From Condylostoma magnum (lineage: Eukaryota > Ciliophora > Heterotrichea > Heterotrichida > Condylostomatidae), in NCBI GenBank assembly GCA_920105805.1, contig CAKKTI010000011.1:1-64000 (forward strand): a stretch of DNA of 64,000 nucleotides. The letters run 5' to 3'. Below are positions 23,057-36,508 of this stretch, one piece after another. Within the stretch, counting starts at the first letter, position 1. The number at the start of each line of letters is the position of its first letter. The position numbers and the translations under genes are program-made. The notes beneath the pieces are model-generated. The model saw nothing but the letters and a program-made list of their open reading frames with translations, did no database searches and had not been told where the DNA came from.

Positions 23057-26000
23057 ATGGCACTTTTAGTACTTCTAAGCCTAGCATATTCCTGTGATAT
23101 CCCAATACTTCCCACTTAAATAACATCTTTCAACCCAGAGCCAAACCCGTAAATCTTCGAATTTTCTAATGAATTCCTATTGAGAAACATTGAGTGAAGT
23201 CTACCCAACTAGGAAAATTTATGGCTTAGAATCGCTATTGAACCTCATTAAGCCGATATAACTCTAACGATTAATGATTAAGAGTATTTTATACCAAACA
23301 GTTCACATTTTTTGAGATTAATTGATGTAAAACCCTCGGAATTCCTACTAAAGCTTAATTTCAGTGAGTCACATGATGAAAATGGCCAAGATGAGTTTTA
23401 ATGTGATAAACCATTCGCTTATTTGGCCATTACACTGAGACCTTAATTCTAAGTAGTAAGTTATGACGTCTCAAATTACCAGTAAACTATCCAAGACTTA
23501 GAAGAGCTCAGAAGTTCAATTTAACAGCAAAAATCGTTTAAAACTTCAGAAATTAAAACATATGCTTAAGCTTCTAATTTAGTTAAAGGATTCAATGTAC
23601 TGAAAACCTATAGAATTAGTATTCCTAGTTCTAATCAAGCAGACAAACTTATCGGTAAAACAGGACTATGGCAAATAACAGGAAGCATTCATTATGATTT
23701 TTGGTAACACGGTGGATTCTTATTAGTTCTAAAAGTACCGGAAAAATCAGACTTGAAATGGGAATGTGAAACTGAAGGTAAATGCATTATTTCCTATCAT
23801 GTAGACCTTAATTCTACTTTACTTAACGCTACCATAACTCCAGGAGACTATGAGCTTTCCGTGGTTTATTACTTATAAGACACAAGTGAGATAAACGGCG
23901 CCATTGGAGGACCTCATATGCCCTTTTCACTGCATATTACAGCTGATCCGCTGGTTGAGTAAGAAGATAGGTTTAATTGTGATGCTGCAAGACTTCCTCA
24001 TTAGTTGGATCATCTTATCAGAAATGGAAGCTTAATGTTTGAGGACCTGGTTTTATGCGACTTGTTTGCTTCTACTACTGAAATTTCGTTTTCTCTATAA
24101 AAAGAATCTGTTATTAGAATTGTGGCACATGAGCCTAGGGGAATTGATGTTGATATAAGATTGTTAGACTCTAAAAGAAATTTGATTATTGAAAGTCTTT
24201 CACCAAAGGGAGAAGAAGGAATTCTGTATTAATTATAGCCAGAGAGCTACTATATCTAATTCAACTTTTATCAAAGTTTTCTAGTATAAACAGATCACAA
24301 ATTCTGCGAGAAATTTCTGGTTTAGATAGGAATAAATACAGTGAAGCAAATAAAAGAATTATCATAAGCCTATGGTCTCAACGAATGCAATAGTAATGTA
24401 AAATCTCTAAATGAAAAGCTTTAGCAAATGACCTAAGATCTACAAAAATCTGGAGAATTTGTTATAGAAGTAAGTGATCTTCCAACTTTGCTAGTCCCTC
24501 TAGAATCCTAATAAAGGGATGAGGAGCTCCTTCACCAATATCCTTTAAACATCACATAAGACGTTTACTTTTACATAGAAATACACTCAGATTTCCTAAT
24601 GAGTGACTTAGTCCTAGGCTTAAAAAGAAAAAACAGCAAAACTTTCGATATAATAGAAGACGAGCCATCCTAAATGAGCTTTGATAGAAAACACATACAG
24701 GGACTGGTACCAAAAGGACAGTACATACTTGAAATTAAAACAGGGCCCACTATCAAATCCCCCTTAAGCTTAATTACACCTCAATAAATCAATGTAAAAG
24801 ACCTCCCAAAATGCGCCGCCTTTCACATACAAGCCAGCATTGTAAGGCAAGGTGAGAATAAAGTAGAGGAATGGGACTGCTTAAGTGAAGGAGTATAACT
24901 TCTCCCAAACACTCTTAACACAGTTGATATACTAGGCACTAGAGAGGCTCCTTTCCCCCAATACGCTGCCTTTGTGTCCCACAATCTACTAGCTCCGGAC
25001 TCCAGAGGTATGAAAAATAGAGAAATATACACTACTTCCTTCTACCTGTAAGAACAATCAGTCATTAGAATAAGAGCTTTTGCTGATTCTCAGGACTCAT
25101 TAAAAGTATCATTGAAGAAAAGAGGGGAAATGTCTACTGACAAAAACAGATAATTTTTATAATAGAAGAAAGCTTAGGGAGATGAGCTGTATATTGCAGC
25201 AGAGTTGGAGTAGAACTAATAGTATTCTATATCGATTGAGTACTATCCTAAAGAAATGCTAGAATGCCCTATGGTCTCACTTCACGTGTTTTTCCATCCT
25301 AACACTCAAAGTTAAAACTGTTAAGAAAGTTCCCCTGATTAAGCTTTTATACTGGAAAGAGAAATAGGAAATGATAAAATAAGCCTTTATTCCTTCACAC
25401 ATTAAACAGGAGTGTCCTCCATGATTGATGATCCTTTATTCACTTATAAATAATCCAAAACCCCTCATTTTGTATAGATTCCGTTTCCTGTGAATGTAGA
25501 AACTGCTATTTTTACAGCGAATATACACACCTCACTGTATGAAAATTCCCTTATAATGGAACTACTGCAAGATGAGGAATTAGTAGCTGCTTCTATAACA
25601 GAAAATCGTCATAGAATTGAAATAGAGCCAATTCAACTAGCATAAGGAGACTACATTTTACTAATAGGAGAGTTAGAGCCGGTTATATCTCAAGACTGTA
25701 TTAGTTACAGAGGAAACGCATTACTGGAGGATATGAGTTTCTGGGAAGATTACAGAGCACTTTCTAACAAAACTCAAAGTTGCAGGGATATAAGCCAACC
25801 TGGAGATTTAAACCTAATAGGATAATTAGAGGACGGAGCACTGCACTGGCATAAACTTCTACCGGTTAACATTGATCTAAGAATCACTATATTTAGTTTT
25901 ACATTGGCCTAAGAATCACTTATACGCTGTTATGTTGCAAGTGAGCTGAATCTAGACTTTACTATAAGAATTACTCAGGCTGGTGAGGATTTTGAAACAG

Positions 26001-29000
26001 AAACTGGAGAGGTTGGAAAGGATGGATAGTATTATAGGCAAATGCTAAGTCCTGGAAAGTACTTTCTAAATGTTGAGTACACCTCGTAGGTTGAAATGCC
26101 AAAGAAAAGACAGTGTCCTGTATTTGAACTTGATTTAGAAATTATGCCCAAAAGCCATGTTGATGAGCTGTAGTAAAACTATCATTGCAGTAATCAGCTC
26201 AGCTTTCCTGTAGAACTTGATAAGAGAAGTTAAAATGAAGTCACTTATAATGTGTCTGGGTAGTTGAATAACCGTATTAGAGTGTCAATGTAAACCAAGG
26301 GATAAATCTTCTTTGAAATCAGCTTTATTAACACTTTATCAGGATTTATCACAGTTTCTCTTTTAGATCCCCAAAACTATGACTAAGTACTAGCTAAGTC
26401 CGTAAGTCTTTAAAATTTCAGTTAAATTACAGCAGATGTACTAGAGGGAGAGTATGATTTATTAGTTCAATCATGCAGCTATACTTCAAATTGCTACCCT
26501 GTAAAAATATCCTATAAAATTCAAACTAAAGAAAGAGTGTAAGTCTGTCCTAAATCACAGCTTCCTTTAAAACTGTATGAAGGAAACTTGAAACCCTTCG
26601 GAGGAATACAGGCATCAGATGGCTCGGTTAACTTCTAAGGAGAGTTTGGAGTTCCAGGGCATCTTGAATCCTAACAAATTCTAATTGCTGCTCCTTCAAG
26701 ACTATTAGTAAGAATAATGACAAAGTAATAGAACCATTAACTACTAGTAACATCTACTTTTTACTCTGATTCTCAAATGTCTAAAAGTTTGGCCTATTCA
26801 AGACAGGAAAAGAGTGAATCTAGTTTTATTTTTGAAGCTAAACCACAGAAAGTTGATTATATGCTAGGAATATCATTTGTAAGGGGACCTAGATATAAGC
26901 CATGTGATACTTATTTCTTAAGAATTACAGCTGAAACGCATTTAGATGTAGGGAATAAGCTGAAATGTGATGCTGATGATGATTATGAGTAATATCTACC
27001 GCCGTAGTCAATTAGTAAATTATATACAGATTTTGGGAGAAAGTCCTAGGCTCTAAGTTACAGAAATAAGCTAATATACCAGTCGTGAATGATCGGGCAG
27101 GATGCTAGTATATTGCCCAAGGGTGTAATTTCTAATGCCAAGCCTAATACTTAGTTTATATATGAGATTTAGCTAAGTTTTTCAGTAGATGGCACTTTTG
27201 AGGTAAATTATAAACAGGCTAGTGTATAATACGACTTTCTAACTAATGATATAGCAATTGACTTATACAAAGAAGGAAGTTTGATAAAGAAAAGTATATG
27301 GGGAGATGGTATTTCAAACAAATACAACTTTTCATCTAACTTAAGACCTGTTGATGTAGAAAGTGGAGATTATGTGTTAAGGCTAACATAAGGAGTTGGT
27401 CCAAACCACCTAGCACAGATGTACAAAAACTATGAAACTTGTTATGAGTTTATAATGTCAGCTGAATTCACCACTGAAGTCGTAGGTGAAGAAAATTATC
27501 TAAGAGGAGTGAATCCTTCTGAGGCTAGTCAATTAGACGTAAATTCACCCTTTAGAATACAATTAGAATTCGACCAACCTTTAGAAATTACTGCTTAAAA
27601 GCTGAAAAACTCAATTTACTTAAAAGAAAACTCAACTAATGGAAGAGCTTATCCCTTAAAATTCAACAAAAATAAGGACTAGTCTATCATTTGGGCTATA
27701 TTTTCAAATAATACCTTTAAAACTAATCAATGCTACACACTTTAAATAGAAGACTTGCCTAATGATAATTTAGAACACACGTACTGCACAGGGGGATGCT
27801 TCTGTAATCCTGGAAGTGAGGCTGAATGTATTGAAAACAGCTGTGTATGTCCATACCCGTATACAGGGGACCAATGCTATGAATGTGAATCAGGGTATTA
27901 TATGGAAGAAGATAAATGCATTTAGTAATCTAATCCTCTGATTGAGAGAATCTAATTAAGAAAGAGCGAAATAACGTTAGGATAAGGAATCGATATATAA
28001 ATAAAATTCTCAGTATAGCCCTTTAGCCAAGATTTATTCCCTTTAACTCGTTAAAAATCAGGCAATCTTAAAAAGTTATTTGTACTGTAGGATGAAACTG
28101 GATTTGATATCAAACCTACAAATATTTATCCATATAATAAAGGTCATACAAAATGGCAAGCTGAGTGGGATGGAGAGGAGCTATCAGTAGGTACTTTCCA
28201 TGTCAAGGTATACAATGCAGAAAGTATAGTAGACAGTAATGGTAATCCGTTTCAAAATATATAAGATGTATAAGCACTGAAGTTTACTGTTTTAGAGCCT
28301 GAAAAGCCTAAAGAGTGCTTAAATGGAAGGCTTATTTCTGGACAATGTGATTGTGATACTGGCTATACCGGAGAATTTTGTGAGGAGTGTGACGAGGATT
28401 ACGGAAGAGATGACTACGGATACTGTGTAATTTATCAAAATGATTAAGAATTTGAAAACCCTGGCTAAATTGACCCTAATTCAGTACTAATTGAAGTAAA
28501 CCCAAGTGGATTGAATAAAATTCCAGTAGGATAAAGATCTATAACAGTTAATTTGAAATTCAATGCAAAAATATACACAGAAGATAGAGAACCTATAAAT
28601 AAACAAAGAGGACTTGACTACTTATCCTAAGTTTTCCCATTATTCAAATCTGGCTCAAAAAAGTAAATACAAGGAGAGGCTAGTATGATAGACCCATTAC
28701 AATACAAAATAGAATTTGACGCAAGTGATTTATAAATAAACACAAAATACATACTTGAGATGATTCCAAATCTTCTATATAATAAACAAGGCTAATAATT
28801 CGACAAGCCAACAGTTCACCTTCCCAGCTTCAAGGTCATGGTATCCCAATAATCCGACATATCATGCTCTAACCACGGATACGTGAGCCTAGGCACCTGT
28901 TTTTGCTACGAGGGCTATACAGGTGTATCCTGCGATGTATGTGACAAAGGTTACTCCTAGGACTCTCGAGGAATTTGCCGTAGAACCTTAAAATCAGAGT

Positions 29001-29236
29001 AAACTCCAATATACGAATCTCCTGTCAAAACCAACTATTCCCAATATACATACCTGGCTATATTCTCCCTTGTAGGTGGCCTTATTATATACCTAATATA
29101 CCAAAGTAAAAGCTAAGTATTCCGCTACTCCTAACTCAACTCCTCATCTCATGACGACCCCTACCAAGGCATTGACCTCTCAAGCCACATCGACCGATCA
29201 TCTCTGCCATTAGACGACGATGACCCATTATTCTAG
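23057..29236 (+). CDS. giant type I membrane protein with EGF-like repeats
   Basis: 2059 residues in one uninterrupted frame of 6180 nt with no intron. MALLVLLSLAYSC is a signal peptide. The ectodomain is a long run of beta-sandwich-like units with repeated phrases such as LxPGDYELxV and VLEGEYDLLVQS, resembling pre-peptidase C-terminal or jelly-roll modules. Three EGF-like clusters follow: about residue 1575 (CTGGCFCNPG, VCPYPYTGDQC), 1755 (CDCDTGYTGEFCEEC) and 1937 (GTCFCYEGYTGVSCDVC). A single membrane helix YLAIFSLVGGLIIYLIY lies near 2000, then a 45-residue acidic tail ending DDDDPLF at TAG 29234-29236. Probably a surface receptor or adhesion protein. It must end here because the convergent hydratase gene stops 8 bp away. 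Confidence 0.85.
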
Positions 29237-29244
29237 CTTACTAA

Positions 29245-30051
<807 letters not shown>

Positions 30052-30114
30052 GTTTTAATATGGGTTTAAAAGGTTAAGAGGAATGTTTAGTTGAGGGTTG
30101 TCTCTTTCAGTTTC

Positions 30115-32904
30115 TTATGAGTTTTCGGATTGTTGGCTTGAGAAGTTAGGAAGTCAGATGTTAGTGTTGCTTGGAGACTCAATTGAAGAAGTTGAAGAAT
30201 GGATGTTGGTTTGAGTTTTTTTAGTTTTTTTCCGTATTGGAGATTTAATTAAAGCTTTTATTTTATGTATTGTAGTCTTCATTTAGTGAATTGCATCACT
30301 ATGGGTGTTAAGAGTGTTTATGATATTAAAGAGTTAGTCCTGCACTGAATAAATGTCCCTGTTATCCTTTTTTAAGCGAGATCTTGTATTGGGGTGAAAG
30401 ACCATTTGAAGGACGTTCTGGGCTAGTTTGTCTGGCTATCAGTTATCTTAATCATTTTAGCTATTCCTTAACTTGCTCACCATTAAAGCTATAGCAGGGG
30501 TTTGAATAATACGTTAGTCTCTATTTTCCTTTATTATCCGAAAAATCAAGCTGAAAAACTTACGCTGTGCCGCTGAAGGTTACTCCTCTATTCAAGCTTT
30601 ATTGGTATCATTAGCTGGCTCATAATCATCCACATAAGGAGTATTTTAGCTACTTCATAATTCCCATGATGTTAGTACTTTATTTAAATCAGTTCTGCTT
30701 TTCCTAATCCTTTATATATCTTTTTTATCTAATGTATAAATACTACATTGTTCTAAAGCCTTTGCCTGTATAATAAAGGGTTCATTGGAGCAAACAGAAT
30801 ACATTCCAATAACAGACCCAGTGCCTAGCTTATCTAGTTCTAGCTCAACATAATTGCTATCAATATATGAAAAATTATCGCCTTATACCTCACTTAAATG
30901 GACCCCTGATTCAATTCCTGTTATCCCTCATTTAGGAATCATCTCTACCTCTCTTTTAATGCGGGTTTGTTGTCTAATATTTACTAGGTTTTTATCTATT
31001 TATCTATTAAAAATCGAGAATCTTCTATTCTTGTACAGTTATTACCTTCTTTGATTTAAATCTTAAGATTTTATTGTTATTGATACTTCTATACTTCCTC
31101 TTTCTAGAAAAGTAATAGCATTTGGTACTTATCCTGGACGTGCCAAATACTCGCCCTCTTCTATCTACTCACATTTCATACTGTATAGTAGTTATTGTAA
31201 GGTTTTATTAGAAACTGCTTAAAAAAGGGAAATTCTTCTAAGCATTTTTAATTATAATCTTTTTAAAGGATCTTCGTATTAGTACATGTGGTTTATTAGT
31301 ATCTAATATCATTTCTTATGGAAAACAAATAAATCTTATAGCTTTTTATTGCTTAGGACTCCTAAAGTAGCATAATTCATAGCAGTGGCTGTTGCAGTTC
31401 TATAAGAATCAGTAAGAAGGGCTACTTCTCCAAAATGAGCCCCTTATCTCAATATATTCACTAGCTTATCTACTCTATGCTTATTCAACACAGATATTTA
31501 AATGTCCCCTTTCGCGATTATATACATAAATTTAATTTCAGCTGTTTCTCCTTATTAAATGATTATTTACTCAGGCTTAAAAAACTCAGGTTTTAATAGA
31601 GGAATCAGAGCTTAAGAAAATTTAGAGTTTTAAAATATACTCATTTAGTCAATCACTCGTTCAAATATAGAAGAAAGTACTTACAGATACAAAGAAGGTG
31701 ATATATTTTTTCTGAATTTTTCAAATTCTCGTTGATCCTGCATTGTTTATTCAGTAAAAGTAAGATAGTCTTAAACTTTGATTTGCAAATATTCAGGAAT
31801 TTTAAGATTCTTCAGAGCTGTACTCACAGCATTTTTATTTGATTAAAATTTGGTTTATCTTATATTCAAATTGCCCATTAAAACAGCCATATTGCCAAAC
31901 ATAACAGCTGTTATTATAGCTCCAATTAAAACTAATATAGAGGCAAAACTAGAATGTAAAGTGTTTTTAGGTCAGACATCACCTCCAATTAGTATAAGCA
32001 CAGAATAATACATTGATATCCAATATTATTCATACCCCTTCCTATCAAATATGTATTACTAGTCACACGGAGGAATTCATATACCATCATATGATATAAC
32101 TACCCACCAAGCACATGAAACTAAGTGTATGTACATAAATAAAAAGAACAAAAGCTAAAATATTCTTAAAACCAGCTTTAAGTCATTTCTAGCCCGAGCA
32201 AGATTTATAATACGGTTCAAGCGAGAGATTCTTTATATTTTAACTAGGCCAATCAATGTAGCAATTGTTGAAAAACTGAAGGACTTATCTACTGTTGATA
32301 TAATAGCATCTATTGGAATACAACTTAAAACATCAATAAAGAAATTTCCAAATAGGTACTTTCTTGCAATTAACTTAGGATCAAATATCTCGTCCCCGGT
32401 GCTTTGTAAGTAAAATGTTGTCCTAAAGTTAAGTAAAATATCCACAAAGAATAATAAATCTATTGAAGAGGAAATTATTATTATTTCAACTCTTTCAAAA
32501 TATTCTGGATCAAATGCTATTGCATAAGGAGTAATAAAGCAATTTCATACAGCAAGAGTCATTACAAATAAATCTCATTTTATGCGTAAAGGAAGTGCTA
32601 ATCTGATAACTCCTTTATACTATTTTTATTCTTAATCAAATGTATCTGTATTATTTAATTATTCCAGACCATAGTCTTTGGGGCCTGGTAATTCTTCACT
32701 GCTTGTTATATTATTCTCTAGAGCGTTTGAGAATGAATTATCGGGACTTAAAGAAATCTAATTTTAGGAAGATGTTGGAGTTGTAGAGCGTAATCTGTCT
32801 TAGACTCTTATTCTAATCTTTTCTAGTTAATTTAAATCTTATTGAGATAGCCTTCGCCCACTAAAATCCTTTGTAGTATCGATATATTCCCTTTCATTTC
32901 ACAT
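30115..32904 (-). CDS. voltage-gated-type cation channel with two cyclic-nucleotide-binding domains
   Basis: About 929 residues. The EAG/HCN/CNG architecture is clear: S2-S3 with DILLNFRTTFYLQSTGDEIF and DPKLIARKYLFGNFFIDVLS, S4 KIQRISRLNRIINLARARND, S5-S6, C-linker, and a first cNMP domain (FFKPEQIIIQQGETAEIKFM, HFGEVALLTDSYRTATATA, the phosphate cassette). A second, more diverged cNMP domain follows (EGEYLARPGQVPNAITFLER, then GSVIGMYSVCSNEPFIIQA), then a hydrophilic tail. The pore reads LILIGGDVWPKN instead of the potassium filter TVGYGD, so selectivity is probably not potassium-like. In-frame TGA 30154, TAA 30115 and TAA 30055 are all possible ends; I chose 30115 for spacing. Confidence 0.88.
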
Positions 32905-33076
32905 TTGTATATAAATTAAGCTATTCAAATTTTATCACTTTTTAGTAAATTTATATATGTTAGTTAATATTGTAATATATTCTTATATAGATGCTACTTC
33001 TGATTGTTAGCATGAAGCATTATTCATGTAGTTAGACTATGCATTACACTAATATTAAATAAATTTAAATAATCTA

Positions 33077-34819
33077 TTACATTAAAGCCGACTTATTAGG
33101 CCTATGCTGAACTCTTGGCAATCTTATTCCTTTCCCATCAGGCAGTCCTTTTAATCAATTTTTCTCAACACTAATACTAGGACTAACACTTCCTTGACTT
33201 ATTCGATTCTTCAAGCTTAATTAAGGCGATGGAGTTATATTCCTTCTTATTTTTACTGATTTTATTAATTATGAAGGATTCTAATCAAAAACTTATGAAA
33301 ACTCTCCTTATGGCTCATCAATTAGCGTTCGTAAAATGCTTTGATGTCTTATCAAATCTTCATGTAATATTTAATTTTCCCTAGTTTAGTCTGATATTAC
33401 ATCTGATAAAGGTCCCTTTAGCTCGTGAATTTCCTAGGAAAATTATGACGTTTATTTGCTTAATTATAATTCTATAACTTTTATGTGATCATAATTTTTA
33501 CGAATTTCTCTTATAATTGCTTATCTATCATTTCCAAAATTAGTTAAACTTTCTAGTATTTCATTTATCTTTTACTTTATTTTTAAGGAGTGCTGTATAT
33601 GCTACTTTTTGATTGTATTAAAATTAGTTTCTAAAATTACAATTCTTTCTATCTGCTTCCTTTACTCCCTTTAAATGATTTCCATTTACATTTTGTAAAA
33701 CTAATCCTAATCGTGAACTATTTTCCTTATGGAATCAGGTGTTTATTGTTAGCATATTTTGTTTATATCATTTTATTATCTTTTTAGCTTTTATAAGTTA
33801 TTTCTTAATTTATCTGTTATATTTTCTTATAATTTTGATTCAATTTAGGATTCAGATATTTATTTTTCTTAGTTTTCAATATTTATCTGCATTTAATCAA
33901 TTTGCTCCTTTTACAAATTGATCTAATTCTATAATTAATCTAGCTTTCCCATTCTATCATTTAGTCCTTAACTAGTATCATTGCTTAGTCTTGAATCAAC
34001 TCTTCCTCAATCAATATTAATAGGATTCCCGTGTTCTTAATTTTATTAGCCTGGGTCATTGATGTTTCCAGCAATATCTCTATTATTAATTTATCCGTAC
34101 ATGTTTCTCCTATCTAAATGAATATCTGATTATTATTAGTCAAACAGCTGATCGTTTGCCTACTAACCATCTCCCTATACAAATTACCCTTGATTATTAT
34201 TTCAATAACTAGATCTTTAACCTAATTGAAGCATAGGAGAATTCGCTTAAATCTATTCCACCTTTTAATCTAATTACTCAAATTTTGTATTTATATTTTA
34301 TACAGTTGATTGTAAAAGATCTTTAAGCATTCTTTTGAAACTGTTGCGAGCTATTTTAGATTTAAGCTCTATTCTTGTTTTTGTTTTAAAATTTGAGTAC
34401 TCTTGCTTAATATGGTGATCAATCATTCATTCGGTATTATTTATTTTATCTTTTAGTGATTATATTTAATTTTACGTAGCCTTGCTTTCTATCTCTTTGT
34501 AAAGTTCATCGTAACCTATCTTTTAATTTAATTATAGTAAAAACTTATCACTGAATTAACTTAACTTATTTGAAAATAATTCCATTTAATAGTCTTAATT
34601 TTACTGCATAGCTAATTAGTATTCATCATTTGTCATAAATTTTAGTTAATGACTTTTTAACTGTTTAATTTCTTATTAGAGTGAATTTATTGTTAATTCA
34701 AATTGGTTTACCTTCTCCAATGAGTTTTTGACTAAATCTAATCTTCTTATTGCATCGTTTATGCTAAATTAACCCTTTTTAATAGCTTATACATCCTCTA
34801 CTTTTATTTCTTCCTACAT
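33077..34819 (-). CDS. long coiled-coil protein
   Basis: 580 residues, ATG 34819 to TAA 33077, one frame. The N-terminal 180 residues and residues about 320-480 are coiled coils rich in Gln, Lys, Glu and Asn. The middle is polar, and the C-terminal 70 residues are basic (KIRRNITPSPQLSLKNRISQ, GKGIRLPRVQHRPNKSALM). Most Gln are TAA/TAG; TGA occurs as Trp only rarely, which helped select this frame over a competing one. No family recognised; perhaps cytoskeletal. The next same-strand gene, the cNMP channel, begins 172 bp downstream. Confidence 0.75.
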
Positions 34820-35258
34820 TTTATATATTATTTAAGTATATTTTGCAAAGAACATTAAATTATATGCATACAGGGAATTATTCAAGGAATATACAGTTGT
34901 ATAAAGAATTGATAAGGTAGAATAAACTAATATCATCCCAGTACTGCATAACCCTCCTTATGAAATACTCTTAACTAATGCTGTATAAAGTTATTCAATA
35001 CCAATACTGTAAATATATGAATATATATAATTCATAGAGTTAATACCTTATACCAAATTTCATGTTACTTTAATAATTTAAAATATAAGTTAAATGTCCC
35101 ACATTGTTAAGCTTTATGTGGAAAACGCGAAACTAAGATAACAAATAAGAGAGATTTCTTCCTCCTTTTAGAACATATAGTAAATAAAGCCATTAAGATA
35201 CCATTCTCCTTTAAAATATAGATAAATGAGATAATCTAAAAGAAGTGACATTGGACTA
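34820..35258. other. AT-rich intergenic region
   Basis: About 440 bp between divergent genes. No coding frame or RNA gene seen. Confidence 0.5.
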
Positions 35259-35597
35259 ATGTCTACTAACCCTAGTTACTAAGGAGCTATAAAGATCTCT
35301 GATATAAATCAAAAGCCAATACGAATTAAGGAAACATTTGATTCTTATTATGGGAATGATTAAGATACTTACAATTATTAAAAAGTAAGAGAAAGTCGGT
35401 TGTTAGAAGAACTAAAGGAATTGTAAGCTTAGAATTAAAAGTTAAAAAGTAGAGCTTATAGTCAGAAAACCCTTAAAAAGTCTGTAAATAGAAGAAAGAG
35501 AAATGGATCTAGTAATTAAATGACAAATGGAAGGAAAAAGAAAATTGGAAAAACTTTTAGAAGAATAAACACAACTAGATCTGTATTGAAATGCTAG
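35259..35597 (+). CDS. small basic coiled-coil-type protein
   Basis: 112 residues from ATG 35259 to TAG 35595-35597. A short polar head (MSTNPSYQGAIKISDIN) leads into a helix (RESRLLEELKELQAQNQKLK) and a very basic tail (KSVNRRKRNGSS, GRKKKIGKTFRRINTTR). This suggests a nucleic-acid or tubulin-binding role, but no family is recognised. The frame includes TAA/TAG Gln codons in the helix, as in neighbouring genes. The gene is isolated in a gene-poor stretch. Confidence 0.6.
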
Positions 35598-36294
35598 AAT
35601 TATAAAATTTTTGCATAAGAAAGTGTTTATTAGCTCGTATATCTTTAATTATTGTTCAATGTCTTTATAGAGCTTACATGCAAGCTTATTTAACTATATA
35701 AAACTAAGTTTTCTCATTAGTAAGCTAATTAATTTATTTGTTTAAATACTAACTATAATTCTACACTAAGCCCTTATACGAATTTAAAAATTATAGTTTA
35801 GTTAAATGCTACATTATCTTATAGGAGAGAATAGTTGTGTATATAAAATTTTATAGTTGAAATCTCAATATCTATGTTCTTTAAATTTAATCTATTTAAG
35901 CTTATTCAATAAGCTACTAAGATTTTATAGACATTCGGTTAAGGTATGATTAATAAAGCTTTAATAATTATATTGTTATCATTTGGTCTATTGAATTATA
36001 TGTTTTATCATTCTTAAGGCAACAATTAATTTGATTTCAAATATTTCACTAATCAACTAAAAATGAAGCCATGTTTAATAGAATGTTTATCATTTTTGCT
36101 ATGGATTTATACTAAAATTTGTTCTTTTGATTAATAATGATTTCAATCAAAAGTAAGTCCTTATGTAAAACTATATAATAACTTCAATAATAAATTGCCT
36201 AGTTAAATTATTCCTTTAAACAATGTGGATTATTTAAGTATGAGTAATTTGAATATTATATTTAAGCCTAGAGTACATTTATCTTGTTTCAAGT
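35598..36294. other. AT-rich intergenic region
   Basis: About 700 bp without a plausible coding frame, upstream of the conserved promoter block of the first Ala/Glu-rich gene. Confidence 0.5.
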
Positions 36295-36508
36295 TTTTGC
36301 GGCATTTTAGAAAATTAAAATTTACTTTATTTGTAAATCCTCATTAATTAATCAAATCGAAATATGAATTTCATAACTAGATAACTATAGTAACATAATG
36401 ATGTAACTTTTCCCTACTGAATCAATCAAATTCATAGTATTTTCCTACTATTTTAAAACGAATACTTATAAATTTTAGCTTAAAAAGCGGTAAAAATGGA
36501 GTATTTTA
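36295..36508 (+). promoter_or_regulatory. conserved upstream block of Ala/Glu-rich gene 1
   Basis: Shares ordered motifs with 40266-40479, the same region of the paralogue: TTTTGCGGCATTTTAGAAAA at the 5' edge, AAATATGAAT, a CTACTATTTTAAAACGA-like block, and AAAAAGCGGTAAAAATGGA just before the start. The first motif lies exactly 214 bp upstream of the ATG in both genes. The CGG-containing 5' motif and the AAAGGCGGT-like box stand out in AT-rich surroundings as candidate protein-binding sites. Confidence 0.65.
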
